Shown: positions 47,401 to 56,800, counted from the first letter of the stretch. The stretch is 64,000 bases of DNA from Anolis sagrei (GCF_037176765.1 NC_090023.1:103678866-103742865), one strand, 5' to 3'. Made by a program: numbers and translations. Notes: generated from the sequence alone by a model not told the origin.

Positions 47401-49041
47401 TATATCTATACTGACCACTTAGATTGTTTTGGAACCAGTTTGAGAGAAATTAGTTTTGCTATGCAGATATTGGAGTGACATATCTGGAACAGATTTGATG
47501 TGAGGAAAGTGACTACATTATTCAAGGAAGCTGGCTTCAAATTGGTCCAGAATCCACAGTATTTTTTTAAATTTCATATCAAGATGCATGCGTGTTTTGG
47601 AGCATAGCAGATGGGCAAAAATAGGAATATTATAGTTTGCAGTGGGGTAATCAATGATCTGTTCCAATTGGCCTCTTGGAGTGTTTTTTTGGCAGCCCAC
47701 CTAGTTAGTTTCAAATTTTAAATGTGCTCCAGTGTGGTAGTGCTGTTGTGTCTATAATGCATATCATGTTCTACAGAGTTAATTTCATCATGTAGTCTGG
47801 TTTAGATTTGGGGCTTGATGAAGCACGTTAAGGAGTTTAACTTGGACTTTCCTCCAACTTGGCTCGATGTGCTTAAAAACCTTTAATACCTGCTGCATTT
47901 TCTAGATGTGGCTGCTTGCAGTTTTCTTAAAGCTGCCTTAAATAGTCAGTGTAGATGTGTCCAAGATTTTTTTATCATCTAATACATGGTAGGATCAAAG
48001 TATAGCCCCTTCTACACTGCCATATAAAATCCAGATTGTCTACTTTGATCTAGATTATATGGCAGTGTAGATTCATATAATCCAGTTCAAAGCAGATAAT
48101 GTGGATTATCTGCTTTGGTAATCTGGATTACATGGTAATGTAGAAGGGGCCTCAGAGACTCAAGTAAAGCAGATCTGGCCAAAGTAAAAAATGTTGCTGA
48201 ACTGCATTTTCTGTCATTAATTGTGTGCACAGCTAATGGTATGGAATTCCAGACACTCATTACATGGTTACATGTCTGGACTCCCTTATATGAACTCACC
48301 AAAAACAACATCACCAAAAGACCTCTGCCAGGGAGCTTGCTTGTAACTGGTGATGCAGCAATAGATCTGTTGAATATGTGTACAGCGGAGAAAGACAGAT
48401 CCAGCTCCATTCAGCTGCCCATGCCCCTAAAGTTCCAAGGCCATTCCAGAATTTCTTGTGCTACAGTGGGAAAATCATTTCCAGCTAAACACCTTGGGAA
48501 TTTGTAGTCTCAGTATAAATCCTTGCTATTCCCATTTCATTCTCCAAATTATTCCCAACTGCTTGATCATTAGCTCTCACTGGATAGGGGTGGAAGAATT
48601 AGGTTTTTCCATTCATGTCTGCTGATGTGTACATGTGCATATGTTGAAGTTAGTGTGGGATAAAAGCATTGTGCACTCCTCCTGTAGATCAATTCCAGAA
48701 AACATATTTTCTTTCTTTGTTCTCTGAGTCACATTTTCAAATATTTCGCATGAGAGGGATCATGATAAAAGCTTCTCAAAAAGGTACAGAAATTGGTAAT
48801 GATATCTTCTCCTTCCTAAATAATATTAACAGGTGGTGGTGTTTTAGTAGTGGAGCAGCTTCTTAATGAAGACAGAAGTGGGCCCTTATCAGCCAGTCTC
48901 TACTCCTTATTGATGTTGGTTTTCCTTGAAGGAAAAGAACGGACCGCATCCGAGTACAATGCACTCCTACATGGAGCTGGCTTCAAGGATGTTCAGTTCA
49001 AGAAAAGAAGATATTTTGGTGTTGTTTATGGAAGAAAATAA
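28117..49041 (+). CDS. ASMT: ASMT-like copy C, intact 8-exon methyltransferase
   Basis: Eight exons: 28117-28182, 28791-28965, 29861-29990, 32955-33023, 34356-34474, 37582-37722, 46703-46825 and 48833-49041. They join to 1032 nt, 343 residues plus stop, with GT-AG at every border and no internal stop. Human ASMT is 345 aa. The product should be a cytosolic, dimeric, class I SAM-dependent O-methyltransferase. Order: N-terminal dimerisation helices (1-110, [12 protein letters not shown]), SAM loop DLGGGSG (184-190), ribose-binding IFDLPEVV, Arg251-x-x-His254, and Glu310. The Cys255 and Leu301 positions replace Asp256 and Asn302 of human ASMT, which contact or orient the acceptor, so I would not assume melatonin synthesis. 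It could be a squamate ASMT-like paralogue of unknown substrate. It is the only full and unbroken copy in the window. Confidence 0.9.
28791..28965 (+). CDS. Copy C exon 2
   Basis: 175 nt: [20 protein letters not shown], then [20 protein letters not shown] and KMERKDNKG. These are the helices that interlock the two subunits in this family. Confidence 0.92.
29369..29427. repeat. (AC)n(AAT)n microsatellite
   Basis: About 8 AC units followed by about 14 AAT units in intron 2 of copy C. The matching place in copy B (10120) has only ttacacaaaacaa, so it expanded after duplication. Confidence 0.85.
29595..29830 (+). repeat. SINE upstream of copy C exon 3
   Basis: catgccgtcaagtcattcct, tatggtgaccctaaggcaac and gaggctgagagtgtgacttg: the same SINE and the same position as at 10255-10430 in copy B. 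It is absent from the 122-bp intron 2 of copy D. Confidence 0.75.
29861..29990 (+). CDS. Copy C exon 3
   Basis: 130 nt: [20 protein letters not shown] to LTKAVR, before gtaagg. Confidence 0.9.
30000..30909. other. Intron 3 of copy C, pyrimidine-rich
   Basis: A C/T-rich stretch at about 30480-30900. An open frame of 142 codons here is compositional and has no homology. Confidence 0.35.
31010..31130. repeat. (TTCC)n pyrimidine tract
   Basis: Imperfect TTCC/CTCC units. The long frames read through it and its flanks are artefacts. Confidence 0.85.
31330..31805 (-). mobile_element. Helitron-like segment
   Basis: On the minus strand it begins A|TCTATATAAATAAAAATG and holds diverged repeats of gggagttgtagttgctggga and ccaaacttggcac text, which I recall from abundant non-autonomous squamate Helitrons. 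The 3' CTAG end is not found. Confidence 0.4.
31990..32195 (-). repeat. 5S rRNA-derived SINE
   Basis: The minus strand reads gatcttgaatgctaagcagg and tggttaatatttgaatggga, close to the A/IE/C-box region of 5S rRNA (gaagctaagcaggg...ttagtacttggatggga). It is a SINE3-like head. Confidence 0.6.
32955..33023 (+). CDS. Copy C exon 4
   Basis: 69 nt: [23 protein letters not shown] before gtaaaa. Confidence 0.9.
33640..34245 (-). mobile_element. L1 LINE, 3' end remnant
   Basis: The minus strand reads [20 protein letters not shown] and WNIEIND, the C-terminal part of L1 ORF2 (compare [20 protein letters not shown] at 36040-36095). It ends in (AAAT)n at 33640. Confidence 0.6.
34356..34474 (+). CDS. 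Copy C exon 5
   Basis: 119 nt: [20 protein letters not shown] to [12 protein letters not shown], up to the SAM loop, before gtaagt. Confidence 0.92.
34840..35090. repeat. Unclassified repeat with internal duplication
   Basis: The word aagtttcagaa.nttttnngtcatcc/attc.ctgattttt occurs at 34910-34945 and 35027-35062. The family is not recognised. Confidence 0.35.
35178..35518. mobile_element. hAT-type non-autonomous element
   Basis: Ends CAGTGGTTCCCAATCT and the complement of AAATTTTTTGGAAACCATTG. Flanks tatcagag and tataagag are a 7/8 match of an 8-bp duplication. Confidence 0.65.
35600..36595 (+). mobile_element. L1 LINE, 3' end
   Basis: The C-terminal zinc-knuckle region ([11 protein letters not shown]-like at 35840-35880) is followed by an open frame [12 protein letters not shown]...WLNKVWEI and a 3' A-rich tail at 36565-36595. 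It is 5'-truncated. Confidence 0.75.
36600..37575. other. Intron 5 of copy C, nothing recognised
   Basis: The 37440-37580 part resembles 15500-15605 of copy B (aggaagaagttcaaaagaca), that is, conserved intron sequence before exon 6. Confidence 0.4.
37582..37722 (+). CDS. Copy C exon 6
   Basis: 141 nt: [46 protein letters not shown], with a gtatga donor. The SAM-binding core is complete. Confidence 0.93.
37817..38136. mobile_element. hAT MITE with GCTGTGTA duplication
   Basis: 320 bp, ends CAGGCCCGTAGCCAGG and the complement of CCGGCTACATGCCTG, flanked by GCTGTGTA at 37809-37816 and 38137-38144. C and G runs flank the interior. The site is empty in copy B (about 15830). Confidence 0.85.
38756..39634 (-). 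repeat. 3' LTR of the gypsy element
   Basis: 879 bp, from tataaagg to ttattaca on the + strand. Same length as the right LTR; one substitution noticed near 38873. Confidence 0.9.
40324..42507 (-). other. Gypsy pol frame: zinc knuckle, protease, integrase
   Basis: The fossil element's long minus-strand frame (727 codons). It starts with a CX2CX4HX4C zinc knuckle, then a protease word (DTGADVSLV), an HHCC zinc domain, a DDE integrase core ([24 protein letters not shown]) and a GPY/F module (VAWEGPF). It belongs to the LTR element, not to the host. Confidence 0.88.
42705..43529 (-). other. Gypsy gag frame with SCAN-like capsid
   Basis: 274 codons on the minus strand. A long Glu/Arg-rich coiled coil is followed by a capsid segment whose end ([20 protein letters not shown], then [10 protein letters not shown]) resembles the vertebrate SCAN domain, which is known to derive from Gmr1-like gag. 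Confidence 0.8.
43671..44549 (-). repeat. 5' LTR of the gypsy element
   Basis: 879 bp. On the minus strand it begins TGTAATAAAACTACC and abuts the primer-binding side at 43670. Confidence 0.9.
44700..44885. repeat. Inverted-repeat MITE
   Basis: ttgacaccactttaattacc and the complement of ggcaatttaaagtggtgtca bracket short arms containing gtgggagttgtagttt/aaccacaaatcccag. Confidence 0.55.
44910..45030. repeat. MITE, family shared with 17335 and 48003
   Basis: ggccccatctacactgccat...ttatatggcagtgtagat. The arms match the other two copies. Confidence 0.65.
45031..45486 (-). repeat. tRNA-type SINE with L2-like tail
   Basis: A minus-strand head near 45486 with a B-box-like gttcaaagcc (45405-45414). 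Its 3' end is the L2-type tail (gccctgagtccctttgggat) and (GTT)n at 45031-45054. Confidence 0.55.
45490..46500. other. Intron 6 of copy C, unassigned
   Basis: A/T-rich sequence, possibly an old LTR on the minus strand, but no ends can be shown. Confidence 0.25.
46703..46825 (+). CDS. Copy C exon 7
   Basis: 123 nt: [40 protein letters not shown]. Arg251 and His254 match human Arg252/His255; Cys255 replaces Asp256. Confidence 0.93.
47021..47176. repeat. Fold-back MITE, near-perfect arms
   Basis: Arms of about 75 bp from catcacactagagaaaaaat to its complement ending gtgatg, separated by only a few bases. Nearly identical arms imply a recent origin or repair between the arms. Confidence 0.85.
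47180..48000. other. Intron 7 of copy C, unassigned
   Basis: No exon or clear repeat recognised. Confidence 0.3.
48003..48153. repeat. MITE, family shared with 17335 and 44910
   Basis: gccccttctacactgccata ... tgtagaaggggcc, with paired inner words gtggattatctgctttg. This is the clearest of the three copies. Confidence 0.75.
48833..49041 (+). CDS. Copy C exon 8
   Basis: 209 nt, stop TAA 49039-49041: [35 protein letters not shown], ending VVYGRK. Glu310 is kept; Leu301 stands for Asn302. Confidence 0.93.
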
Positions 49042-49042
49042 A
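49037..49042 (+). promoter_or_regulatory. AATAAA overlapping the stop of copy C
   Basis: As in copy B, the hexamer contains the TAA stop, implying a very short 3' UTR if used. Confidence 0.45.
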
Positions 49043-49189
49043 ATGTTCTCTCCTTAATTTTTATTTAAGATCTTAAAGAGGGATGGAAATGTTTGGATCT
49101 TTGGATGTTGTTAGACTCTAGTTCCCAACAGACCCAGCCTATTTGGCCAATGGTGACAGATGATGAGATTAAGAGTTTGTCATCATGTA

Positions 49190-49955
49190 TGAGGGTTATC
49201 TGGAAAGTAAGGTTACAAGGCACATGTTGGTATCACTGCTGTGCAGCTAGCGGAAGTGAACAAGCAGAGTCAGTTGTCAGTAGCTCATTGACTGGTGTTG
49301 TGGTGAAGGTTAGAAATTGGCGTCCTCATTCTGTTTCCCTCCAAGTGTGAAGTTTGTACTGTAACATGTTACCTAAATGCTAAGGGCATGAACACCACTG
49401 CAATTCATCACAAGATCATTTCAGTTTATGGAGAGGACATAAAGTCAAGACAGTATGTGGCAAAATGGGTATGAATTTCAATTGCAGAAGGACAGAAATT
49501 TATGATGAAGACAGAAGTGAACATCTGTGTGTTGTGACTGATGATGTGGCTGAAAAAGGTGGCGGGAGACTTCTATGACACAGGCATCAAAAACCCATCC
49601 CACGGATGACAAAATTGAACTAAATGGTGATTATGTGAAAAAAATAATGTAATACCTATGCTATAATCTATGTAAATTTTACTAAAATATATTCTTTCTT
49701 TGTATTTTTTTTAATCTTGTAACCTTGTTTTTTGGATATCACTCTTATACTGCAAACTTTGCACTTGAAGGGAAACAGAATAAGGACACTCATCAATAAC
49801 CTTCACCACAACGTCAGTTGGTGAGCTAATGGTGACTGACACTGCTCATTCGCTTCCACTGGCTTCCCACTACATGGCAGTGATATCAACTTCTCCCGCG
49901 AAAATTCCCTGCAAGAGCTATGTGCCTCAAAACTTTACTTTCCGGATAACCCTCA
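49190..49955 (+). mobile_element. Mariner-type element with long inverted ends
   Basis: Ends TGAGGGTTATCTGGAAAGTA and its complement, flanked by TA on both sides (49188-49189, 49956-49957). The inverted ends extend inwards about 180 bp. The middle has a transposase-like relic (NTTAIHHKII.VYGED...QYVAKWV and DTGIK). It is a deletion derivative and dead. Confidence 0.8.
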
Positions 49956-50164
49956 TAGAATTCATTTGGTTCTCTATCAAGTATTGAATTACTGATTGTC
50001 CACAGAAAACAACACTGCATGAAGGGAAGTCCTCCCCCTCCACCAATTAGTACCAGTTACTTTTTAAAATAATTTTTCAGAGATATACAATATAGCAAAA
50101 AAAAAAAAGTATGAAAAGGGCAAGGAGAAACAGTATGGAGAAAGATACTGTTGTCATTGAGAAC

Positions 50165-50375
50165 CAGATATTCTTTGTGTGTATGCTCCTTCCAGTTGCT
50201 TGTCAACGTATGGTGACCTCATTCTTTTCATAGGGTCTTCTTAGTCAAGGAATATATAGAGATGTTTTGTTAGCTCATTCATCTAAAATTTAACCTAAAC
50301 ATCTAATATTCCTTGGCAGTCTACCATCCAAGTATTAACCCAGGACTGATGTTGCTCAGCTTCCAAAAATAGATG
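50165..50375 (-). repeat. 5S rRNA-derived SINE
   Basis: The minus strand reads ggaagctgagcaacatcagt, cctgggttaatacttggatg and gtagactgccaaggaatatt, parallel to 5S rRNA. It has the same body text (tatggtgacctcat) as other squamate SINEs. Confidence 0.6.
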
Positions 50376-50379
50376 GGAT

Positions 50380-51180
50380 TTTTGTTTAAAATTTTAAGTC
50401 CCCCCAGTGTGCTACAGCTCCAAATTGGCCCAATGAAAAACATAGGAGCTGAAGGCAGGAACAGAAATTATTTTCTTTAGCTCTGGCCAGAAAGGACACT
50501 GGGCCCCCCCAGCATTTCCCAAATCCAGTGTGTTTTCCAGGTACAAGCATGAGTATTATATATAGAATTACACACATTGAATAACATGAAAAACAGAGAC
50601 TATTGGTTCACTTTCAGGATCCGCACTCTTATTGGTTCAAACATACATTCATTTACAGTCTGTGGTTGGTGCAAATTAGGACCTACAATCTCAAGTATTT
50701 AAAAGTATATTCATTTGTAGTTTGTGATTGGTCTATAATGTGGAGTAAACTATCACTGGTTGCATTTTAAGATGTCTGCTGTCCATTTGTATCCACCACT
50801 AAGAGAGGAGAAGATTGGGAAAGAATATGGGCCTGGGTCATGGAAATCAAAGGGTAGTTGATGAGCTTACCCCTGGGCACATGGGTCTCATGAGATTCCC
50901 AGATTTGAACAATTGCTGTCTGGGTGACCTGATGGGATTCTGAATTTAGAACAAAAGGGTGAGAGGGCCATCTAATGGGCTTATGGCTTGAGTCAAGACT
51001 GAATCTTTGTGAGACAGAAGAAGTGACTGGTTGCTGATCTCTTGTTTATTGTTAGGGTGTGAGTCAGGAGGTGTGTAGTGATTGTACATATTTAGTGGAT
51101 GAATAGGTCAGGCTTGGGAAAGGGAATATGTTTTGGTTTTTAGGGGAATTGTTTATATTTTATCTCATTTGTTTTCATTT
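50380..51180. other. Unassigned intergenic sequence
   Basis: Two related words (cagtttgtg/gttggtgcaa and gtagtttgtgattggtctat near 50655 and 50718) hint at an internal repeat. No gene seen. Confidence 0.3.
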
Positions 51181-51184
51181 AGTA

Positions 51185-52205
51185 AGTCCTTAACACTCTG
51201 AACCAAGCTGGTGTTAATCCAGCATATGTGAACATGATTAAAAGCATCAACACAGGGTGTGCAACTAATATTAAACTGTTGTCAGAAGTGTCATATCAGA
51301 ATAAACAAAGGAGTGCGTCAAGGAGACACAATATTGCCAAAACTGTTCGCAGTGACTTTGGAAAGCGTCTTCCAAAAAGTCAAATTTAAAGGCAGGATTT
51401 CAATTGACAGAGAACGACTTTGTCGTTTCCTCTTTGCAGACAACTGTGTTATTTTCACCAAAAATCCAGAAGATTTACAACATGATCTCCAACAACTAGC
51501 ATGACTCCCAAAATCAATAGGACTAGAAATGAACTTGAAGAAAACAAAATGGATGAAAAGTGAGCAGTGTGTCCAGGGCTACATCGTTTTAAACAGAGAT
51601 GAAATTGCGGAAATGACTGGATATATATCTTGTTCAACAAGTACAGTCAAATAATTTGACAAATGGTGCAAGAAGACGCAAGACTACTTGGACTTAATCA
51701 GAACCAGTGCTAACAGATGATAAGCTGCCAATGAAAATCAGAGCAGATATAATCAACATTACAGTCTTACCAGCAATGTTATATGCATATGAAACATGGG
51801 CAACAACAACGTTGGAGAAGGAAAAATGGACAGTGACTCAGAGAGCAATGGAAAGAAACATGTGTGGCATGACAATAAGAGATAAAGTCAGCAATAAAGA
51901 GCTGCGTCAAAGAACTGGGGTATGTGACATGGTCAATGAAATCAGTGAGGCAAAAAGAAGATGGGCAGGGCATATAGCATGAACAAAAGACAACTGAGGG
52001 ACATGTCGACTAATGAACTGGATACCAAGAGACCACAAACAGCCCTCGGGCAGACCTCATACTTGATGGGACAAACCAATGGTTAAGCTATTTGGCCAGA
52101 AATAGAAAAGAAAGCACAGAATCGTATATTTTGGCAAATGGTAGATTTGTGTGAAGCCCTAAAGAGTGGATCAATGACAAATTGGATGGTACAGGCTAGT
52201 GTGTC
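51185..52205 (+). mobile_element. RTE-like LINE remnant, not BovB
   Basis: GVRQGDTILPKLF and CRFLFADNCVIFTKNPEDLQ are RT motifs. Then LPAMLYAYETWATTT, VTQRAMERNMCGMTIRDKV, RRWAGHIA and NWIPRDHKQPS follow the C-terminal layout of RTE-type endonuclease/RT proteins. It has stops and is 5'-truncated. Confidence 0.7.
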
Positions 52206-52208
52206 ACT

Positions 52209-52482
52209 GACCACCTCATCATACTTACCTCAAGAAGCATCCTATGATGCTTCCACTCAGCCTATCTGACAAAACAGAAGCTCCTCCAATTGAAGTGGAA
52301 GCTTCCTGAACCAGTACTCTTTTGCGCCACCTGAGCAATGCTCCATCCATGTGAAGGGGATAGTGCGTTGTGAGGGAGGAGTGTGTGGGGAGATGGATTC
52401 ACCCCAGCTGCTCTCACTTTCCATGGCTAAGCCAGGCAAAGCGGGATGCTTCACTTGGCTAATACGATGAGGTCCTTAGTCT
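52209..52482. repeat. Possible PIF-like MITE
   Basis: Starts gaccacctcatcatac and ends acgatgaggtcc before TTA, like the other rc-paired GGACC...CATCAC ends in the window. The interior has gaagcatcc/ggatgcttc pairing. Only moderately clear. Confidence 0.4.
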
Positions 52483-52950
52483 TACTTGTCTTTCTTCTAT
52501 TGTGCTTTACCTTCCCCTTCAGAGGACAGAGTAGTGGCACTTGAATGGGATGGAGGGGGTCACTAGCTACTGGAGCAAAGGCATAATGGAACTGTTCCTG
52601 GCTGCTCATCTCTCCCTTGGAATCCACAGAAAGCCTGGTCATTATTCATTGGTTCTGCTGACAAAGACTGATAGTAACTGCTGGTCAAAACATATAGAGA
52701 GCCACAGTTACCTAACAGTTATACAAAGGGGGAAATATAAGAAAAGTATCATTCCAGAGACAGACCTGCATGATGCTGAGTAAACTTGTTCTTTTGCACC
52801 ATTCTTAATGAGAAATCAGAGTCTTAAATTATGAATTATTATCTGTGGCTCCATTGAGATACACAGTCAACATGCATTGGATTTTTCTTTGCCTGCTAGT
52901 AATCTTTCAGGGATTTCATTGAAATGTTGCCCCATCTAGGACTTCAGAAG

Positions 52951-53115
52951 ACAATAATAATAATAATAATAATAATAATCATCATCATCATCATCATCAT
53001 CATCAACAACAACATCATCATCATGATCAACATCATCATCACCATCTTTATTTGTAGACCACCCTATCTCCCCAAAGAGACTCAGGGCAGTTTCCAGCAT
53101 GTATGGCAAACATTC
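52951..53115 (-). repeat. Compound (AAT)(ATC) array with L2-type tail
   Basis: AAT and ATC arrays at 52951-53045 adjoin tttatttgtagaccacccta and ccaaagagactcagggcag, the antisense L2-type end. Confidence 0.75.
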
Positions 53116-53119
53116 GATG

Positions 53120-53605
53120 CCAGCAAACATTCAATAACTCGACCATTATCATAATCCCCTAACAATGCCTCCACACACCTAACAAGCCAAACCAGAGGTC
53201 ATAGAAGTTGCTCAATGCCCTCTTTTGTCTTTTTCCTGGACTCCATTCACTCATTGCTACTCATTGTTTCACCAGCTCTGACCACAGTCCTCCCCAGTTC
53301 TTTGGAGAGCTATCTCCACTGACATCTTCTCTGGCCATCGAGAATCAAGCCTCTAATTTTGCCTTTCAACTTGTATGTGTCTTATCTGATCCTTTGTAAG
53401 ATTGACACTTCAGATCCCGAATCCTTGGTTTTAGTGGAGCTGAAATCACACCACACTTACACCCTCCCCCCTTTCTGGATCTGGACAAATATTCTGTAGA
53501 CAGGGTCTCTTGGAAAACATCCAAGCCTTTAAGTAATGAGTAACTTTTTGAGGTCGAATCCACTGCACAGAGAAGTTGTCTTTTAACTATATCTGTGTTT
53601 CGCAA
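53120..53605. other. Unassigned, upstream of copy D
   Basis: May be the body of the SINE/LINE whose tail is at 53045-53100. No exon seen. Confidence 0.3.
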
Positions 53606-53609
53606 CAGA

Positions 53610-53739
53610 GATATATAGCACATCTAGCACAGCAATAAGGTGAGATTAGATTTCCTTGGGGCCTTGAAGAGAAGTGTTCTGACCTGAGAAGCAGTCTTGG
53701 GATTTAGTTGAGGGGGACAAGACTGAAACTTGAAGCAGG
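53610..53739 (+). promoter_or_regulatory. Candidate promoter/5' UTR of copy D
   Basis: TATATAGCAC at 53612-53621, about 128 bases before the ATG, then CTAGCACAGCAATAAG and GGCCTTGAAGAGAAG. Both blocks have counterparts before copy B. It is inferred from paralogue conservation only. Confidence 0.35.
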
Positions 53740-53811
53740 ATGGCTTCTGCAGAAGATAATGAAATTATTAAAACTTTATTGCAGCATCAGTTTGGATTTA
53801 TCATTTCAAAG
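53740..53811 (+). CDS. Copy D exon 1
   Basis: 24 codons from ATG to FIISK, gtgaga donor. Confidence 0.85.
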
Positions 53812-56800
53812 GTGAGATCTACAAATTATATCAATTCAAATATTAGATTATCAATTCTTTTCACAGAATATATGGTATATTGTCTTTTGTTTGTTACAAT
53901 TACCAATTGCTCTTGTTTTAATCTGTTACAGTTTTGAATACATTTTTGTTCTGGTTGCAAGTAATATAGGAATAAGGCAAGCAACACCACAGATGAAATG
54001 ATTATAATAAACTGCACTTTATAACCATTTGGTAAACTACAGTCATCTCTCTGTATCCACAAATATTGCATCCCGGGATTTAATCATTGATGGCTTGACA
54101 ATATATTTTTAAAAAACATCCAAAAACATCAAAAAGCAAATTTCTTTTTTATTTTTGGGGGGTGGGGAGTGGGAGGTAATTTTATATATGCCAGCAAATT
54201 TTTATATGCCAGCAAATATGGAAAACACAAGAATGGCCATCAGACTGGAAAAAATCCACTTATATCCCCATACCAAAAAAGGAAATGCTAAAGACTGCTT
54301 AAACTTTCATACAGTAAGGTAATGCTCAAGATCCTGCAAGGAAGACTCCAGCGATACATGGAGCGAGAGTTGCCAGATGTACAAGCTGGGTTTAGAAAAG
54401 GCAGAGGAACGAGAGACCAAATTGCCAATATCTGCTGGATAATGGTGAAAGGCAGGGAGTTTCGGAAAAACACCTATTTCTGTTTAATTGACTATTCTAA
54501 AGCCTTTGACTGTGTGGATCATAATAAACTGTGGCAAGTTCTTGGTGGTATGGGCATACCAAATCACCTTGTCTCTCTCCTGAGGAATCTGTATAAGGAC
54601 CAAGTAGCAACAGTAAGAAAAGACCATGGAACAACAGACTGGTTCAAGATTGGGAAAGGCGTGCAGCAGGGTTGTATCCTCTCACCCAACCTATTCAACT
54701 TGTATGCAGAACACATCATGCAATGTGCGTGACTTGACGAATCCAAGGCTGGGGTAAAAATTGCTGGGAGAAACATTAACAACCTTAGATATGTAGACAA
54801 TACCACTTTGATGGCCGAAAGCAAGGAGGTGCTGAGGAGCCTGAGGAGATTGATATCTGGCAAATAGAGGGAGAAAATGTGGAGGCAGTGACAGACTTTG
54901 CATTTCTAGGTGCAAAGATTACTGCAGACGCGGACTGCAGCCAGGAAATCAGAAGATGCTTACTTCTTGAGAGGAGAGCAATGACCAATCTCGATAAAAT
55001 ATTGAAGAGTACAGACATCACACTGGCAACAAAGATCCGCATAGTTAAAGCAATGATATTCCCCATAGTCACCTATGGATGTGAGAGCTGGACCACAGGG
55101 AAGGCTAAGCAAAGGAAGATAGATGCTTTTGAATTGTGGTGTTGGAGGAAAGTTCTGAGAGTGCCTTGGACCGTGAGATGATCCAACCAGTCCATACTTC
55201 AGGAAATAAAGCCTGACTGCTCATTGGAGAGAAGGATATTAGAGGCAAAGATTATGTATTTTGGCCACATAATGAGAAGACAGGAAAGTTCAGAGAAGAC
55301 AATGATGCTGGGGAAAATGGAAGGCAAAAGGAAGAGGGGCAGACCAAGGGCAAGATGGATGGATGGCATCCTTGAAGTGACTGGCTTGACCTTGAAGGAG
55401 CTGGGGGTGGTGACAGCCAACAGGGAGCTCTGGCATGGGCTAGTCCATGAGGTCATGAAGAGTCGGAAGTGACTGAACGAATGAACAACAACAACAATTT
55501 TATATATGGGACAACATGTAACATTTCCTTACATGAAATCACTATATAAAGAGTCACATTCAATGTTTTCTGACTGGCTATGTTACTGTGATGACCATTT
55601 TGTGTGACAACCCATTTTGTGATAACCCTTGCAATTGCAGCCAATATCCTTCTTTTCCAAGCAATGGCAGTTGAACTAGTATCAAACTGCAATGATTATG
55701 CAATATTGGTACATCATGCACCTTAACAGCATTTTATATATCTCTTAAAGATGTAATTTCAATATTGCATTTGATTTGTTTATGCCCTCATGTCACTTGA
55801 AGCTGTTCTTTGATGCTAGAAAGATATTTTAAATACATAAGGTATATCAACAACTAGATGCTTTTGTACTGAGGTTTTTGAATGTTGCTCTTTTGCTTCC
55901 AGGTTGTGTTTACTGCCTGTGAATTGGGAGTTTTCGATCTACTTTTGGAATCAAAAGAGCTCCTGAGTTCAACAGTTATTGCTGAACGCTTGGGCACCAG
56001 CCACATAGGAATGAAAAGACTGCTAGAGACCTGTGTGGGCTTAAAGTTACTAAGAATGGAAAGGAAGGACAACGAAGGTAACCATAGCAGAAGGAGGAAG
56101 CAACTTATTCATAATACATGATATTCTGGAATTGCTTGTCAGTCATGTGTCCGTCTATCAGGATTTCACAACAGAATGTTTTCTTTCTTTTACTTTAAGG
56201 CCTTTTTGGAAATACAGACCTCGCCAACCTCTGCTTTGCTAAATCAAGCCCAAAGACCCAGTATTATTACATGAAGTTCCTATCCGAGGTCACTTATCCA
56301 GGTTTACAATACTTGACTGATGCTGTAAGGTAAAGTTTAGACACAAACTTATCATAGGATGCAGAGTGATAGATTTCATTTTCTGAGACAGGTGAAGATC
56401 TTTCACACTCAATATTTAAAATTGCCACACTGTGTACACTGAAAGAAATATGGGTCCTCAGACCACTCACAAAAACAAGTTTGGAAATGTTGGAAGAGCA
56501 GTAAAATATTTTATCACAATTCTTGCAAGAAAGGATGCCTACAAAAAAAAAAAGGCACATGTGTAGAAACAAAAGCTCAGACCAATTTCATATCCTCCCT
56601 TCATAGATTGTTACAATCTTTTGGCTGCCTAAATTACCTAAAACAACCAGCCTTTCTTTCTTATGCCAATTATATTTTTATCCAAGTTATAATAAAGTAT
56701 ATACACATGACAATAGGCAAGTAGGGAGTTTTATTAAAGTTGTAGTAAAAAAGAATGTCAGTTTAAAAGGTAAGGCACCTGTGGAGTGGAACATTTTTAC

